Shown: positions 36,451 through 45,811 of the stretch, in pieces
Layout of the letters: the number at the start of each line of letters is the position of its first letter
How positions within the stretch are numbered: position 1 is the first letter of the stretch
NCBI GenBank assembly: GCA_002694745.1
Contig: NZMY01000037.1
Span: forward strand, 124,001 to 188,000
DNA: 64,000 bases
Reading direction: 5' to 3'
From: Croceicoccus sp.
Lineage (GTDB): Bacteria; Pseudomonadota; Alphaproteobacteria; Sphingomonadales; Sphingomonadaceae
Program-made: the position numbers and the translations under genes
The notes under the pieces: generated by a model
What the model was told of the DNA's origin: nothing
The model's database searches: none
Seen by the model: the letters and a program-made list of their open reading frames with translations, nothing else

Positions 36451-37347
36451 TTATCGCGGCAGCAATACCGACCGGTGCTCTGCCACCGTATCCATCAGCC
36501 ATTCCTTTCCGGCACGCACGCGGGCAAGCGAGCTGGTGTCGGCATGGGTGACCAGCCAGAAGCTGCGCAGGATCGTGCGGTCGGGCAGGATCGGCACCAG
36601 TGCCGTATCGGCCCCGGCGATAAAGCGCGGCAGCACGCCAAGCCCCGCGCCCTGCGCGATCAGGCGGTGCTGCGCATTGATGCTGGATGATCGCAGGCTG
36701 GCGCGCAGTCCGGGATGGATCTCGTCCAGATAGACGAGTTCCGGCGCGTAGACTAGTTCCGGGACATAGCCGATCAGCCGGTGCCCGCGGGTCAGGTCTT
36801 CTGCCTTTTCAGGCATGCCCGACTTTTCGATATACCCCTGCGTCGCATAGAGCCCGAGCGAGTAATCCGACAGCTTTCGTGCGATCAGCTGACCCGATCG
36901 CGGCCGCGACAGCATCACCGCAATATCCGCTTCCCGCCGCGATGGGTTCAGGAACCCGCTGCTGGCGACAAGGTCGATGGTCAGCGCGGGATGGGCCGCG
37001 GCCAGCTTGGGAATATGGCGCGACAGGAACCATGTGCCGAAACCCTCGGACACGCTGATGCGCAAGGTCCCGGCCAGCCCTCCTGCGGGATCGGCGCCGT
37101 CGCGGATGCGCGCGGCGGCGCGGGCCATGGTCGAGACCTGTTCGAACAGATCTTCGCCCGCCTCGGTCAGCTGATGCCCTTCGCGCCCGCGTTCGAACAG
37201 GGCGGCGCCCAGCGCCGTTTCGAGCCGTTTCAGCCGGCGGCTGACCGTGGTGGCATCGACCCCCAGCAGATTGGCGGCGTCGACCGTCCGGCCCGAATGG
37301 GCCAGTGCCAGAAACACCTGAAAGTCGCTCCAGTCTATATCCTGCAT
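36451..37347 (-). CDS. LysR-family transcriptional regulator
   Basis: A 298-residue regulator. The N-terminal winged helix (FQVFLALAHSGRTVDAANLLGVDATTVSRRLKRLE) is seen here in its segments FQVFLALAHSGRTVDAA and TTVSRRLKRLE; a LysR substrate domain follows. It is transcribed away from mmsA across a 118-bp gap with two short palindromes, the usual LysR arrangement, so control of the valine-degradation operon is likely. The effector is unknown. A short PELVY-type duplication near residues 195-206 fits known family variation. Confidence 0.9.
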   Translation of the reverse strand: MQDIDWSDFQVFLALAHSGRTVDAANLLGVDATTVSRRLKRLETALGAALFERGREGHQLTEAGEDLFEQVSTMARAAARIRDGADPAGGLAGTLRISVSEGFGTWFLSRHIPKLAAAHPALTIDLVASSGFLNPSRREADIAVMLSRPRSGQLIARKLSDYSLGLYATQGYIEKSGMPEKAEDLTRGHRLIGYVPELVYAPELVYLDEIHPGLRASLRSSSINAQHRLIAQGAGLGVLPRFIAGADTALVPILPDRTILRSFWLVTHADTSSLARVRAGKEWLMDTVAEHRSVLLPR

Positions 37348-37376
37348 TTTTGCAGCGCCAAGCCGTAAAATTGATC

Positions 37377-37388
37377 GTTGCTTGCAAC
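37377..37388. promoter_or_regulatory. Inverted repeat in the LysR-mmsA divergent spacer
   Basis: GTTGC (37377-37381) and GCAAC (37384-37388) are reverse complements separated by TT. It sits 30 bp before the LysR start and 78 bp before mmsA, a plausible autoregulatory and activator site. Confidence 0.35.
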
Positions 37389-37421
37389 TGTGCGCCCTGC
37401 GATGGTGCTTGGCAATACAAA

Positions 37422-37440
37422 GGCGCCAGTGTTTTGCGCC
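37422..37440. promoter_or_regulatory. Second inverted repeat upstream of mmsA
   Basis: GGCGC (37422-37426) and GCGCC (37436-37440) flank a 9-nt spacer, 25 bp before the mmsA start. It could be an operator or a leader stem. Confidence 0.3.
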
Positions 37441-37465
37441 GGAAAACTACGGAGAGTGACAGGTC

Positions 37466-38962
37466 ATGCGCACGATAGACCATTTCATCGCGGGCGGAGC
37501 GGGCGCGGCCACGGGCCGCAAGCACCAGGTCTGGAACCCCTCGACCGGCGAAGTGCAGGCGGAGGTTCCGCTTGGCGATGCAGCCCTGCTGGACAAGGCG
37601 GTCGAGATCGCGAAAAAGGTTCAGCCCGAATGGGCCGCGACCAATCCGCAGCGCCGCGCACGGGTCATGTTCCGCTTCAAGGAACTGATCGAGCAGAACA
37701 TGCAGGAGCTGGCCGAGCTGCTTTCGAGCGAGCATGGCAAGGTCGTCGACGATGCCAAGGGCGATGTGCAGCGCGGGCTTGAAGTGATCGAGTTCGCCTG
37801 TGGCATTCCGCAGGTGCTCAAGGGCGAATACACGGTCGGCGCGGGCACCGGCATCGATGTCTATTCGATGCGTCAGCCGCTGGGCATCGGCGCGGGCATC
37901 ACCCCGTTCAACTTCCCGGCCATGATCCCGATGTGGATGTTTGGCATGGCGATCGCAGCGGGCAATGCGTTTATCCTCAAGCCCAGCGAACGCGATCCGT
38001 CCGTACCGGTCCGTCTGGCTGAACTCTTTGTCGAAGCGGGCGCGCCCGAAGGCCTGCTGCAGGTCGTGCACGGCGACAAGGTGATGGTCGATGCGATCCT
38101 CGACCATCCCGACATCGCGGCGGTCAGCTTCGTCGGTTCGTCCGACATCGCGCATTACGTATATAACCGCGGCGTCGCTGCCGGAAAGCGCGTGCAGGCG
38201 ATGGGCGGGGCCAAGAACCACGGCATCGTGATGCCCGACGCCGACCTCGACCAGGTGGTGAACGACCTTACCGGCGCGGCTTTCGGATCGGCTGGCGAAC
38301 GCTGCATGGCGCTCCCCGTCGTGGTGCCGGTCGGCGAAGAGACCGCAGACCGCCTGCGCGACAAGCTCTTGCCCGCGATCGATGCGCTTCGTGTCGGGGT
38401 TTCGAACGATCCGGATGCGCATTACGGCCCCGTCGTCACGCCTGAGCACAAGGCGCGGATCGAGAAATGGATCCAGACCGCCATCGACGAAGGCTCCGAG
38501 CTGGTCGTCGACGGGCGCGGCTTTACGCTGCAGGGGCACGAGAAGGGCTTCTTCATGGGGCCCACGCTGCTCGACCGCGTGACGCCCGACATGGAAAGCT
38601 ACAAGGAAGAGATCTTCGGCCCCGTGCTGCAGATGGTGCGCGCCAAGGATTTCGAGGAAGCGGTCGCGCTGCCGTCGAAGCACCAGTACGGCAATGGCGT
38701 CGCGATCTTCACCCGCAATGGCCACGCGGCACGCGAATTCGCGGCGCGGGTGAATGTCGGCATGGTCGGCATCAACGTGCCGATCCCGGTGCCTGTCAGC
38801 TATCACAGCTTTGGCGGGTGGAAGCGCAGCGCGTTCGGCGACACCAACCAGTACGGCATGGAAGGCCTGCGGTTCTGGACCAAGGTCAAGACCGTGACCC
38901 AGCGCTGGCCCGACGGCGGCGTCGGCGACGGGGCCAATGCGTTCGTGATACCGACTTTGTAA
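37466..38962 (+). CDS. mmsA: CoA-acylating methylmalonate-semialdehyde dehydrogenase
   Basis: Converts (methyl)malonate semialdehyde, CoA and NAD+ to propionyl-CoA or acetyl-CoA, the last step of valine breakdown encoded here. The 498-residue aldehyde dehydrogenase has TPFNFPAMIPMWMFGMAIA, the NAD-site GSSDIA, GGAKNHGIVMPDAD, the catalytic Cys in GSAGERCMALPVVVPVG (part), and the CoA-dependent family's YEKSHQ-like ending. Start ATG 37466 follows GGAGAGTGAC. It is the first gene of the valine operon, divergent from the LysR gene. Confidence 0.95.
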   Translation: MRTIDHFIAGGAGAATGRKHQVWNPSTGEVQAEVPLGDAALLDKAVEIAKKVQPEWAATNPQRRARVMFRFKELIEQNMQELAELLSSEHGKVVDDAKGDVQRGLEVIEFACGIPQVLKGEYTVGAGTGIDVYSMRQPLGIGAGITPFNFPAMIPMWMFGMAIAAGNAFILKPSERDPSVPVRLAELFVEAGAPEGLLQVVHGDKVMVDAILDHPDIAAVSFVGSSDIAHYVYNRGVAAGKRVQAMGGAKNHGIVMPDADLDQVVNDLTGAAFGSAGERCMALPVVVPVGEETADRLRDKLLPAIDALRVGVSNDPDAHYGPVVTPEHKARIEKWIQTAIDEGSELVVDGRGFTLQGHEKGFFMGPTLLDRVTPDMESYKEEIFGPVLQMVRAKDFEEAVALPSKHQYGNGVAIFTRNGHAAREFAARVNVGMVGINVPIPVPVSYHSFGGWKRSAFGDTNQYGMEGLRFWTKVKTVTQRWPDGGVGDGANAFVIPTL

Positions 38963-39066
38963 TCGTAGCGGGCATTCAATCGCATCGGGCATTGTCGCCG
39001 CGGGACATCGACGCACGCTGGCGCGTTGATGGGGAACAATGCCCATTCGATTGCACAGGAGACGCA

Positions 39067-39537
39067 ATGGCTCGTTCGATATCATTCAGGGATCTGGCTT
39101 TTCCGCTGGCGCTCGGCGCGACGGCGGTGCTGACATCCTGTGGACCTTCGCCGTCGGAATCGCCGGAAGATACGGCTGGCGCCGCGCAAGAGGTTCCGCC
39201 TCAGGCACCCGCGGAGGTTGAGGCGGACACGATCCCCACGAACCTGCGCGGCAACTGGGGCATGAACGCAGCCGATTGCGAAGGCGGTGCATCCGCCAAG
39301 GGGCTGCTCGAGATCGACGGGACGACGCTGACCTTCTATGAATCGGTCGGCACTTTGGAAAACGTCGACAACGCCAGTCCCGGTTCGATCCAGGCCGAAT
39401 TCGCCTTCGAAGGCGAAGGCATGGAATGGACGCGCGAAATGAAGCTGGAAACCCGCGGTAACGGGCAGGTTCTGGTCAGGCAGGAATTGGGTGATGAGGC
39501 GATGCCCGGTGCCATCGAATACCGCAAATGCACTTGA
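39067..39537 (+). CDS. Uncharacterised lipoprotein within the valine operon
   Basis: A 156-residue protein with a lipobox at VLTSC (Cys25), a Pro/Glu-rich linker, then a small domain with two further cysteines (NAADCEGG and the C-terminal YRKCT) that may form a disulfide. I do not recognise the family. AGGAGA precedes ATG 39067. It lies 104 bp after mmsA and 14 bp before the I78-type lipoprotein, so both seem inserted into the catabolic operon. Confidence 0.65.
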   Translation: MARSISFRDLAFPLALGATAVLTSCGPSPSESPEDTAGAAQEVPPQAPAEVEADTIPTNLRGNWGMNAADCEGGASAKGLLEIDGTTLTFYESVGTLENVDNASPGSIQAEFAFEGEGMEWTREMKLETRGNGQVLVRQELGDEAMPGAIEYRKCT

Positions 39538-39551
39538 GCAAAAGGTGACCG

Positions 39552-39854
39552 ATGATGCGACATATCTCTCTTCTTGCCGTTGCAGCCCTGACAGTGACGG
39601 GATGCACGACCCCGTCCACGGATGCCGCGCCGATCGAACGCGGAGGTTCGGGCGTGTGTAACGCCGATAATGTTCAGGACCGTATCGGACAGGTCGCCAC
39701 CCCGGAGCTGGGCGCCGAACTGCTCGCTGCGACCGGTGCGCGGACATTGCGCTGGGGTCCGCCGCGCAGCGCCATGACGATGGATTATCGCCCCGACCGC
39801 CTGACGGTTTCCTATGACGACAACATGGTGATCGACCGGATCAGCTGCGGCTGA
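39552..39854 (+). CDS. Peptidase inhibitor I78-family lipoprotein
   Basis: A 100-residue protein with a lipoprotein signal ending VTGC (Cys18) and the I78 pattern: conserved Cys in GSGVCNADN, the IGQVATPELG segment, ARTLRWGPP, TMDYRPDRLTVSYDDN and the final ISCG. I78 members inhibit serine proteases in fungi; bacterial copies are common in Sphingomonadales and mostly untested. It lies between the unknown lipoprotein and the acyl-CoA dehydrogenase gene. Confidence 0.8.
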   Translation: MMRHISLLAVAALTVTGCTTPSTDAAPIERGGSGVCNADNVQDRIGQVATPELGAELLAATGARTLRWGPPRSAMTMDYRPDRLTVSYDDNMVIDRISCG

Positions 39855-39888
39855 TCGGGCGAGCCACCCACAGATGATTTGAGGACCC

Positions 39889-41031
39889 ATGACAGGCCAG
39901 TTCGACCTTACCGACGACCAGCAGGCCATACAGGAGATGGCGCGGCGCTTCGCCGCTGATGCCATCACCCCGCATGCCGCCGAATGGGATGAGAAGAAGA
40001 TCCTGCCTCGCGACACGCTGACGCAGGCGGGCGAGTTGGGGTTCGGCTCGATCTATGTGTCCGAGGAATCGGGCGGGATCGGGCTAGGCAGGCTGGAGGC
40101 AGCGCTAATCATGGAGGCGCTTGCCTATGGCTGCCCCTCGACCAGCGCCTTCATCTCGATCCACAACATGGCCAGCTGGATGATCGACTGCTTTGGCGCC
40201 GATGCGGTGAAGGAGAAATATCTGCCTTCGCTGGTCACGATGGAAACGCTTGCCAGCTATTGCCTCACCGAACCCGGATCGGGATCGGATGCGGCGGCGC
40301 TCAAGACCAAGGCGGTCGACAAGGGCGATCACTGGGAAGTCAGCGGTTCGAAGCAGTTCATTTCGGGCGGCGGCGTGAACGAGCTCTACGTCACCATGGT
40401 CCGCACCGGCGAGGACGGGCCCAAGGGCATTTCCTGCATGGTGATCGAAAAGGACATGGAAGGCGTGTCCTTTGGCGCGCAGGAGAAGAAGCTGGGGTGG
40501 AACTCCCAGCCGACCGCGGCGCTGATCCTCGACAAGGTGAAGGTGCCCAAGGAGAACATCATCGGTGCCGAAGGGCAGGGCTTCGCGATCGCGATGCAGG
40601 GTCTCGATGGCGGGCGGTTGAACATCGGCGCCTGTTCGCTGGGCGGCGCGCAGCGCGCCATCGACGAGGCACTGGCCTATGTGAAAGACCGTGAGCAGTT
40701 TGGCCGCGCCATCGCGGATTTCCAGAACACGCAGTTCATGCTGGCCGAAATGGCGGCAGAACTGGAGGCGGCGCGGGCGCTTCTTTACCTTGCCGCCGCC
40801 AAGGTGACGGCTGGCTCGCCCGACAAGACGCGTTTTGCCGCCATGGCCAAGATGATCTCGACCGAAACCGGCAGCAGTGTCGTCGACCGGGCGCTGCAGC
40901 TGTTCGGCGGCTACGGCTATCTCAAGGAATATCCGGTCGAGAAGCTGTGGCGCGATCTGCGCGTCCACTCGATCCTCGAAGGCACGAACCAGATCATGCG
41001 CATGATCATAGGGCGGGAGATGGTGCGATGA
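39889..41031 (+). CDS. Acyl-CoA dehydrogenase (likely isobutyryl-CoA dehydrogenase)
   Basis: FAD enzyme oxidising a short branched acyl-CoA to its enoyl form. The 380-residue protein has the ACAD signatures [17 protein letters not shown] and the C-terminal [19 protein letters not shown], with the catalytic Glu in [17 protein letters not shown]. Position between mmsA and 3-hydroxyisobutyryl-CoA hydrolase suggests isobutyryl-CoA as substrate, giving methacrylyl-CoA. Its stop overlaps the next start (ATGA). Confidence 0.92.
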   Translation: MTGQFDLTDDQQAIQEMARRFAADAITPHAAEWDEKKILPRDTLTQAGELGFGSIYVSEESGGIGLGRLEAALIMEALAYGCPSTSAFISIHNMASWMIDCFGADAVKEKYLPSLVTMETLASYCLTEPGSGSDAAALKTKAVDKGDHWEVSGSKQFISGGGVNELYVTMVRTGEDGPKGISCMVIEKDMEGVSFGAQEKKLGWNSQPTAALILDKVKVPKENIIGAEGQGFAIAMQGLDGGRLNIGACSLGGAQRAIDEALAYVKDREQFGRAIADFQNTQFMLAEMAAELEAARALLYLAAAKVTAGSPDKTRFAAMAKMISTETGSSVVDRALQLFGGYGYLKEYPVEKLWRDLRVHSILEGTNQIMRMIIGREMVR

Positions 41032-42083
41032 GCGAGGTTCTGATCCATACCCATGGCAAGCCGGGCAGCCGGATCGGTCACATCTCGTTGAACCGGCCCA
41101 AGGCGATTCATTCGCTGACGATGGAAATGTGCGAGGCGATGATCGCTGCGCTGCTGGAATGGCGCGACGATGCCGAGGTGAAGGCCGTGGTCATCGATCA
41201 TGCCGAAGGCCGCGGTTTCTGTGCGGGCGGCGACGTGACGCTCCTGCGCAATTCGGCGCTGGAAGACGGCGGGAAATCGGGCCGCGCGTTCTTTCACACC
41301 GAGTATCAGCTCAACCACCTGCTGTTCACCTTTCCCAAGCCGGTGGTCGCCTTCATGGACGGCATCACCATGGGCGGCGGAGTGGGCATATCGCAGCCCG
41401 CGCGCTACCGCGTCGTCACCGAAAACACCCGGTACGCCATGCCCGAAACGGGCATCGGGCTGATCTGCGACGTCGGCGGCGGCTGGTATTTGTCGCGCCT
41501 GCCGGGTCAGCTGGGCAAGTTCCTCGGACTGACCGGTGCAAGGCTGGACGGGTCGGAATGCCTGTGGGCGGGGCTGGGCACGCATTATCTGGACAGCAGC
41601 GCGACCGCCGAGGCCAAGGCCCGGATCAGCGAGGATCCCGGCCAGATAGAGGCCATTCTCGACGAGTTGTCGGTCGAGCCGCCGGAGCCGCGCCTGAAAG
41701 GAAACATGGACTCGATCAACCGCCTGTTCGAGGGCGATACCTTGGCCGAGATCATGGATGCGCTTCAGGCCGATGGCGGCGAATGGGCGACCAAGGAGCT
41801 GAAGACGCTGCGCAGCAAGAGCCCGATGACCTGCGCGCTCGTCCTGCGTCAGCTGCGCGAAGGGGTGAGGGCATCGACTTTCGCCGAGAACATGACGATG
41901 GAATATCGGGCGGCCGGGCGTGCCATCATGCTCCCCGATTTTGCCGAAGGCGTTCGCGCCCTGATCGTCGACAAGACGGGCGACCCCCAGTGGAAACCCG
42001 CCAGGGTCGCCGACATCGATCCCAAGGCCGTCGATGCGGTGTTCGCGCCACTCCCGCCAGAACAGGAATGGAAACCGCTATGA
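41028..42083 (+). CDS. 3-hydroxyisobutyryl-CoA hydrolase (ECH_2 family)
   Basis: Releases 3-hydroxyisobutyrate from its CoA ester, which frees CoA and lowers methacrylyl-CoA toxicity. The 351-residue protein has the crotonase oxyanion segments [14 protein letters not shown] and [14 protein letters not shown] plus the hydrolase-type Glu in [17 protein letters not shown]. It is longer than plain enoyl-CoA hydratases, as expected. ATG 41028 overlaps the acyl-CoA dehydrogenase stop, and its own stop overlaps the enoyl-CoA hydratase start. Confidence 0.9.
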   Translation: MSEVLIHTHGKPGSRIGHISLNRPKAIHSLTMEMCEAMIAALLEWRDDAEVKAVVIDHAEGRGFCAGGDVTLLRNSALEDGGKSGRAFFHTEYQLNHLLFTFPKPVVAFMDGITMGGGVGISQPARYRVVTENTRYAMPETGIGLICDVGGGWYLSRLPGQLGKFLGLTGARLDGSECLWAGLGTHYLDSSATAEAKARISEDPGQIEAILDELSVEPPEPRLKGNMDSINRLFEGDTLAEIMDALQADGGEWATKELKTLRSKSPMTCALVLRQLREGVRASTFAENMTMEYRAAGRAIMLPDFAEGVRALIVDKTGDPQWKPARVADIDPKAVDAVFAPLPPEQEWKPL

Positions 42084-42862
42084 GCTATGAAACGATCCTC
42101 GTCGAACAGAAAGATGCCGTCACCTTGGTGACGCTGAACCGACCCAAGGCGCTGAATGCGCTGAACTCGCAGGTGCTGGACGAGCTGATCCGCGCCTTCG
42201 CCGCCTATGAGAAGGACGGAGGCCAGCGCTGCCTCGTGTTGACGGGCAGCGGCGACAAGGCCTTTGCCGCGGGCGCCGACATCAAGGAAATGCTCGATAA
42301 GCAGGCGGCCGATTTCTACCTCGAGGATTTCTTCGCTGGCTGGACGGCGGATCTGGTCAAGAAAACCCGCAAGCCGTGGATCGCCGCGGTCAACGGCTTC
42401 GCGCTGGGCGGCGGGTGCGAGCTGGCGATGATGGCCGACTTCATCCTCGCGTCCGACACCGCGAAATTTGGCCAGCCCGAGATCAAGCTGGGCGTCGCGC
42501 CCGGCATGGGCGGATCGCAGCGGCTGACCCGCGCGGTCGGCAAGTCCAAGGCGATGGAAATGTGCCTGACGGGCCGGATGATGGATGCCGGGGAAGCCGA
42601 GCGGGCCGGACTGGTCGCACGCGTGGTGCCCGCCGCCGAACTGCTGGACGACGCGCTCACGACCGCCGCCGCCATTGCCGCGATGCCGCCGATGGCCGCG
42701 ATGATGAACAAGGAGATGGTCAATATCGCGTTCGAGACCACGCTTGATCAGGGATTGCTCGCGGAGCGCCGCATGTTCCAGATCCTGACCGCGACCGAGG
42801 ACAAGGCCGAAGGCATGTCCGCCTTTGTCGAAAAGCGCGAAGGCCAGTGGAAGGGACGCTGA
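42080..42862 (+). CDS. Enoyl-CoA hydratase
   Basis: Hydrates methacrylyl-CoA (inferred from context) or other short enoyl-CoAs. The 260-residue crotonase has [13 protein letters not shown] and the two catalytic glutamates in [12 protein letters not shown] and [18 protein letters not shown] 42080 overlaps the preceding TGA. mmsB begins 38 bp downstream, completing the route from isobutyryl-CoA to methylmalonate semialdehyde. Confidence 0.94.
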   Translation: MSYETILVEQKDAVTLVTLNRPKALNALNSQVLDELIRAFAAYEKDGGQRCLVLTGSGDKAFAAGADIKEMLDKQAADFYLEDFFAGWTADLVKKTRKPWIAAVNGFALGGGCELAMMADFILASDTAKFGQPEIKLGVAPGMGGSQRLTRAVGKSKAMEMCLTGRMMDAGEAERAGLVARVVPAAELLDDALTTAAAIAAMPPMAAMMNKEMVNIAFETTLDQGLLAERRMFQILTATEDKAEGMSAFVEKREGQWKGR

Positions 42863-42900
42863 GACGTTCCGCAAATCACGATATCGAGAGGACTAAAAGC

Positions 42901-43770
42901 ATGAGGATCGCCTTCATCGGCCTTGGCAACATGGGCGGCGGGATGGCCGCGAATCTGGCGAAGGCGGGACATGACGTACGCGCCTTCGACCTTAGCGAAA
43001 CCGCGCTCGCGCAGGCCCGCGAAGCTGGATGCACGGGCTTCAGCTCGGCCAAAGAGGCGGTGCAAGGCGTCGATGCGGTGGTGTCCATGCTGCCCAACGG
43101 CCAGATCGTGGACAAGGTCTATACTGACGAGGTGATCGGCCATGCTCCGCAAGGCGCGCTGATGATCGATTGTTCGACCATCGACGTCGCGACCGCGCGC
43201 AAGGTGATCGAGGCTGCGGAAAAGGCCGGATACGACATGGTCGATGCACCGGTTTCAGGCGGTATAGCGGCGGCCAATGGCGGCACGCTGACTTTCATGG
43301 TGGGCGGCACCGATACAGCGTTCGAGCGGGCCGAAACGGTGCTGAACCCGATGGCCAAGGCGGTCATCCGCGCGGGCGAGGGCGGCGCGGGCCAAGTCGC
43401 CAAGATGTGCAACAACATGCTGCTCGCCTGCCACATGATCGGCACTTGCGAAGCGCTCAAGCTGGCCGAGCGCAACGGGCTGGCGATGGAGAAATTCCAC
43501 GAGATCAGTTCGAAATCGACGGGCTATTGCTGGTCGCTCAACGACTATACGCCTGCGCCGGGGGTGGGCGCCGCCAGCCCCGCCGACAATGGCTATGCGG
43601 GTGGTTTCGCGGTTGCGCTGATGCTCAAGGACCTCAAGCTGGCGATGGACGCGGCAGAGCGTAGCGGTGCCAAGGTCGAACTCGGCAGCAAGGCGGCGGA
43701 GATCTACGAAGCCGCGAATGCGGCCGGGCTGGGCGGCAAGGATTTCGGCGCGATCTTCGAAACGCTCTAG
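42901..43770 (+). CDS. mmsB: 3-hydroxyisobutyrate dehydrogenase
   Basis: NAD-dependent oxidation of 3-hydroxyisobutyrate to methylmalonate semialdehyde, the substrate of MmsA. The 289-residue protein has the HIBADH signature FIGLGNMGGGMAANLAKAGH, DAPVSGGIAAANGGTLTFMV and the catalytic Lys in GQVAKMCNNM. AGAGGACTAAAAGC precedes ATG 42901. Its TAG stop shares the CTAG palindrome with the convergent PilZ gene. Confidence 0.95.
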   Translation: MRIAFIGLGNMGGGMAANLAKAGHDVRAFDLSETALAQAREAGCTGFSSAKEAVQGVDAVVSMLPNGQIVDKVYTDEVIGHAPQGALMIDCSTIDVATARKVIEAAEKAGYDMVDAPVSGGIAAANGGTLTFMVGGTDTAFERAETVLNPMAKAVIRAGEGGAGQVAKMCNNMLLACHMIGTCEALKLAERNGLAMEKFHEISSKSTGYCWSLNDYTPAPGVGAASPADNGYAGGFAVALMLKDLKLAMDAAERSGAKVELGSKAAEIYEAANAAGLGGKDFGAIFETL

Positions 43771-44102
43771 GCTTCGCTGGCGGGCAATTCCTCACCGGAC
43801 GGCGCGCGCAATATGGGCGCGCCGCCGCGATAGAGATGGTCCAGCACCACGCGGTGCAATGGACGCTTGAACTCCACGCCATAGAACGATCCCTCGTTCC
43901 AGCAGATGCGCGCCGGAAATGCTGAGATATGCCCCATGGTCAGCATGATGTCGGCGCCGATCGGCAACTGGTACATGCGTTCCAGCAGGCGGCATCCCTT
44001 GGAAGAGAGGTCGATGATGATCGCGGCACGCTCACGCCCGTTCTGAACGCGGTACAGGCCGTGAACCGTCACTCGCGAGCGGTCTTCGATACGCAGATTC
44101 AT
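43767..44102 (-). CDS. PilZ-domain protein
   Basis: A 111-residue single PilZ-like domain starting MNLRIEDRSRVTVHGLYR. The c-di-GMP-binding RxxxR is only partly kept (R4-x3-R8 area) and the later D/NxSxxG appears as DLSSKGCRL, so ligand binding is plausible but not certain. ATG 44102 is preferred to an upstream in-frame GTG-type start. No cyclase or phosphodiesterase gene is nearby. Overlaps mmsB by 4 bp, tail to tail. Confidence 0.78.
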   Translation of the reverse strand: MNLRIEDRSRVTVHGLYRVQNGRERAAIIIDLSSKGCRLLERMYQLPIGADIMLTMGHISAFPARICWNEGSFYGVEFKRPLHRVVLDHLYRGGAPILRAPSGEELPASEA

Positions 44103-44203
44103 GGCGGCTCCGGCTATGGGTTCAGGCGACAAGTATCATCGATTGGCGCGGATCGTCAGCAAGCTGTCGCTGTTGTCAACGCGATTCGCCTGCGGCCTCG
44201 CGA

Positions 44204-45811
44204 TCACAGCAGGCGCTTTTCCTCCAGCAGATCGGGAAGATCGTTCTCGTAAAGCACGACGTCTTCAGACTTGGCGTCCAGTTTCAAGGCCTTGCGCGCT
44301 TCGCTGAAGCTGGCGACCTCGATCGCGGGCTTGCCCGCTGCCGACAGGGCAGAGGTAAAGCTGCCGATGCGCGACGGGTTTACCGCATAGATCACATCCG
44401 CAAGCCCGGCGGCATATTCGCCCAGCTTGGCGTGGACGCGGTCGTGCTCCATGCCCAGTTCAGCGATTCCCGGCGTAACAAGGATCGCGCGCCCGCCGCG
44501 CTGCCGCGCGAGTTCCGCTGCTACGGCAACGGCATTCCGGAAACCCGCCTCATTCGCGTTATAGGCATCGTCCAGAACCAGCGGCTCGCCGGGGCTTTCG
44601 CGCTTTTGCAGGCGGTGCGGGACTTGCTCGACATCGGGCGTGACGAGTGGAATGCGCTTGGCAATAGAGGGATCGATGATCGCGGCCATCGCCACAGCCA
44701 GCGCCGAGTTGGTGACATTATGCTCGCCCAGCAGCGGCAGGTCGTAACTGAGCGTGCCGAACCCGCCCTGCCGCCGGTCTTCCAGCGTGATCACCCAGTC
44801 GGCATCCTGCAGCGCGGCGGAGGCGATCCGGATATCGGCGGTTTCCTCGGGGCCGACTGTCACGACCTGACCGGGATAACGCTCGGCCAGACCGCGGAAG
44901 GGGGCATAGTCCATTACCTGGGTCGCGACGACGGCCGTGCCGCCCTTTTCGCAGACGGATTCCACCAGTTCGGATTTGGCCTTCGCGATATTCTCGACCG
45001 ATCCGAAACGTTCGGTATGCGCGTCGCCTATGGCCGTGACGATGCCATAGTCGGGCTGCACGAAGCGGCACAGCCGCGCCACCGAACCGATGCCGTATGC
45101 GCCCATTTCCGCGATAAAGAACCGGTGGCTCCATTGCAGCCGCTCGCGGATGTGGCGGGTAAGGCCAAGCACCGTGTTGATCGACCCGCGCGAATAGAAC
45201 ACCGGCCCGGCCACGCCCAGAACCTCGGCAAAGATGTGTTTGGTCGTGGTCTTGCCGAAGCTGCCGGTGATGCCGATGCGGACGGGGTCGAGCCGGGCCA
45301 GCTTTTCCCGCGCCTCGGTCACGAAGCCTTCGTTCACCTTGTTCTGGACAGGCTGGAGAATGGCATTCGCGATGATCAGCGCAACCGGCGGCAATTGCAC
45401 CGCGATCAGCGCCTGTATTGGCCCCATGGAGGCCAGCAGGACAAGCAGCAGGGATATGATCGCCGCCACGTTGCGGATCCGCCGCGCCCGCTCCGTCAGG
45501 GCGAGCGGCTTCTTGTAGCGGTATTGCCGTTCGAGCCAGGCGATACCGGCCAGAAGCGCGGCGCTGGCCAGAATGGCGGTTACCGATACGCCGATCAGGT
45601 TCCCGCGCGAATAGGCCAGCGCGCTGACAAGCGTAAGGACCAGCAGCACAATGCTGGCGCGCACGTCGTAAAGCCGCATGCGCAGGATCGCGGCGGGAAA
45701 ACGCTTCGCATCATATTCCTCCTGCTGGAAATAGGTGAGCAGCGTGTGCAGCCGCACCCACAGCAGGAACGCGAAGGCGGCGGCGAAGATCGCGATAGGC
45801 GCCAGTATCAT
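44204..45811 (-). CDS. Membrane-anchored MurF-like Mur ligase family protein
   Basis: A 535-residue protein. Residues 1-160 hold about five hydrophobic helices (near 3-20, 52-68, 72-92, 114-130, 136-152), unlike soluble MurF. The Mur ligase core follows: P-loop GITGSFGKTTTKH (182-191), FFIAEMGAYGIGS, TAIGDAHTERFGS, LGEHNVTNSALAV, and the MurF-like C-terminal DDAYNANEAGFRNAV and TPGIAELG. It should activate a carboxylate with ATP and join it to an amine; substrate is unknown. The 4-nt ATGA overlap with the hydrolase upstream indicates co-translation. CapB-like polyamide synthesis and cell-wall tailoring are both possible. Confidence 0.78.
   Translation of the reverse strand: MILAPIAIFAAAFAFLLWVRLHTLLTYFQQEEYDAKRFPAAILRMRLYDVRASIVLLVLTLVSALAYSRGNLIGVSVTAILASAALLAGIAWLERQYRYKKPLALTERARRIRNVAAIISLLLVLLASMGPIQALIAVQLPPVALIIANAILQPVQNKVNEGFVTEAREKLARLDPVRIGITGSFGKTTTKHIFAEVLGVAGPVFYSRGSINTVLGLTRHIRERLQWSHRFFIAEMGAYGIGSVARLCRFVQPDYGIVTAIGDAHTERFGSVENIAKAKSELVESVCEKGGTAVVATQVMDYAPFRGLAERYPGQVVTVGPEETADIRIASAALQDADWVITLEDRRQGGFGTLSYDLPLLGEHNVTNSALAVAMAAIIDPSIAKRIPLVTPDVEQVPHRLQKRESPGEPLVLDDAYNANEAGFRNAVAVAAELARQRGGRAILVTPGIAELGMEHDRVHAKLGEYAAGLADVIYAVNPSRIGSFTSALSAAGKPAIEVASFSEARKALKLDAKSEDVVLYENDLPDLLEEKRLL

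Noticed and set aside
36720-36760. Tandem duplication PELVYAPELVY in the LysR protein
   Set aside because: The two DNA copies differ at several bases and related regulators have a similar pattern here, so it is not evidence of recent duplication.
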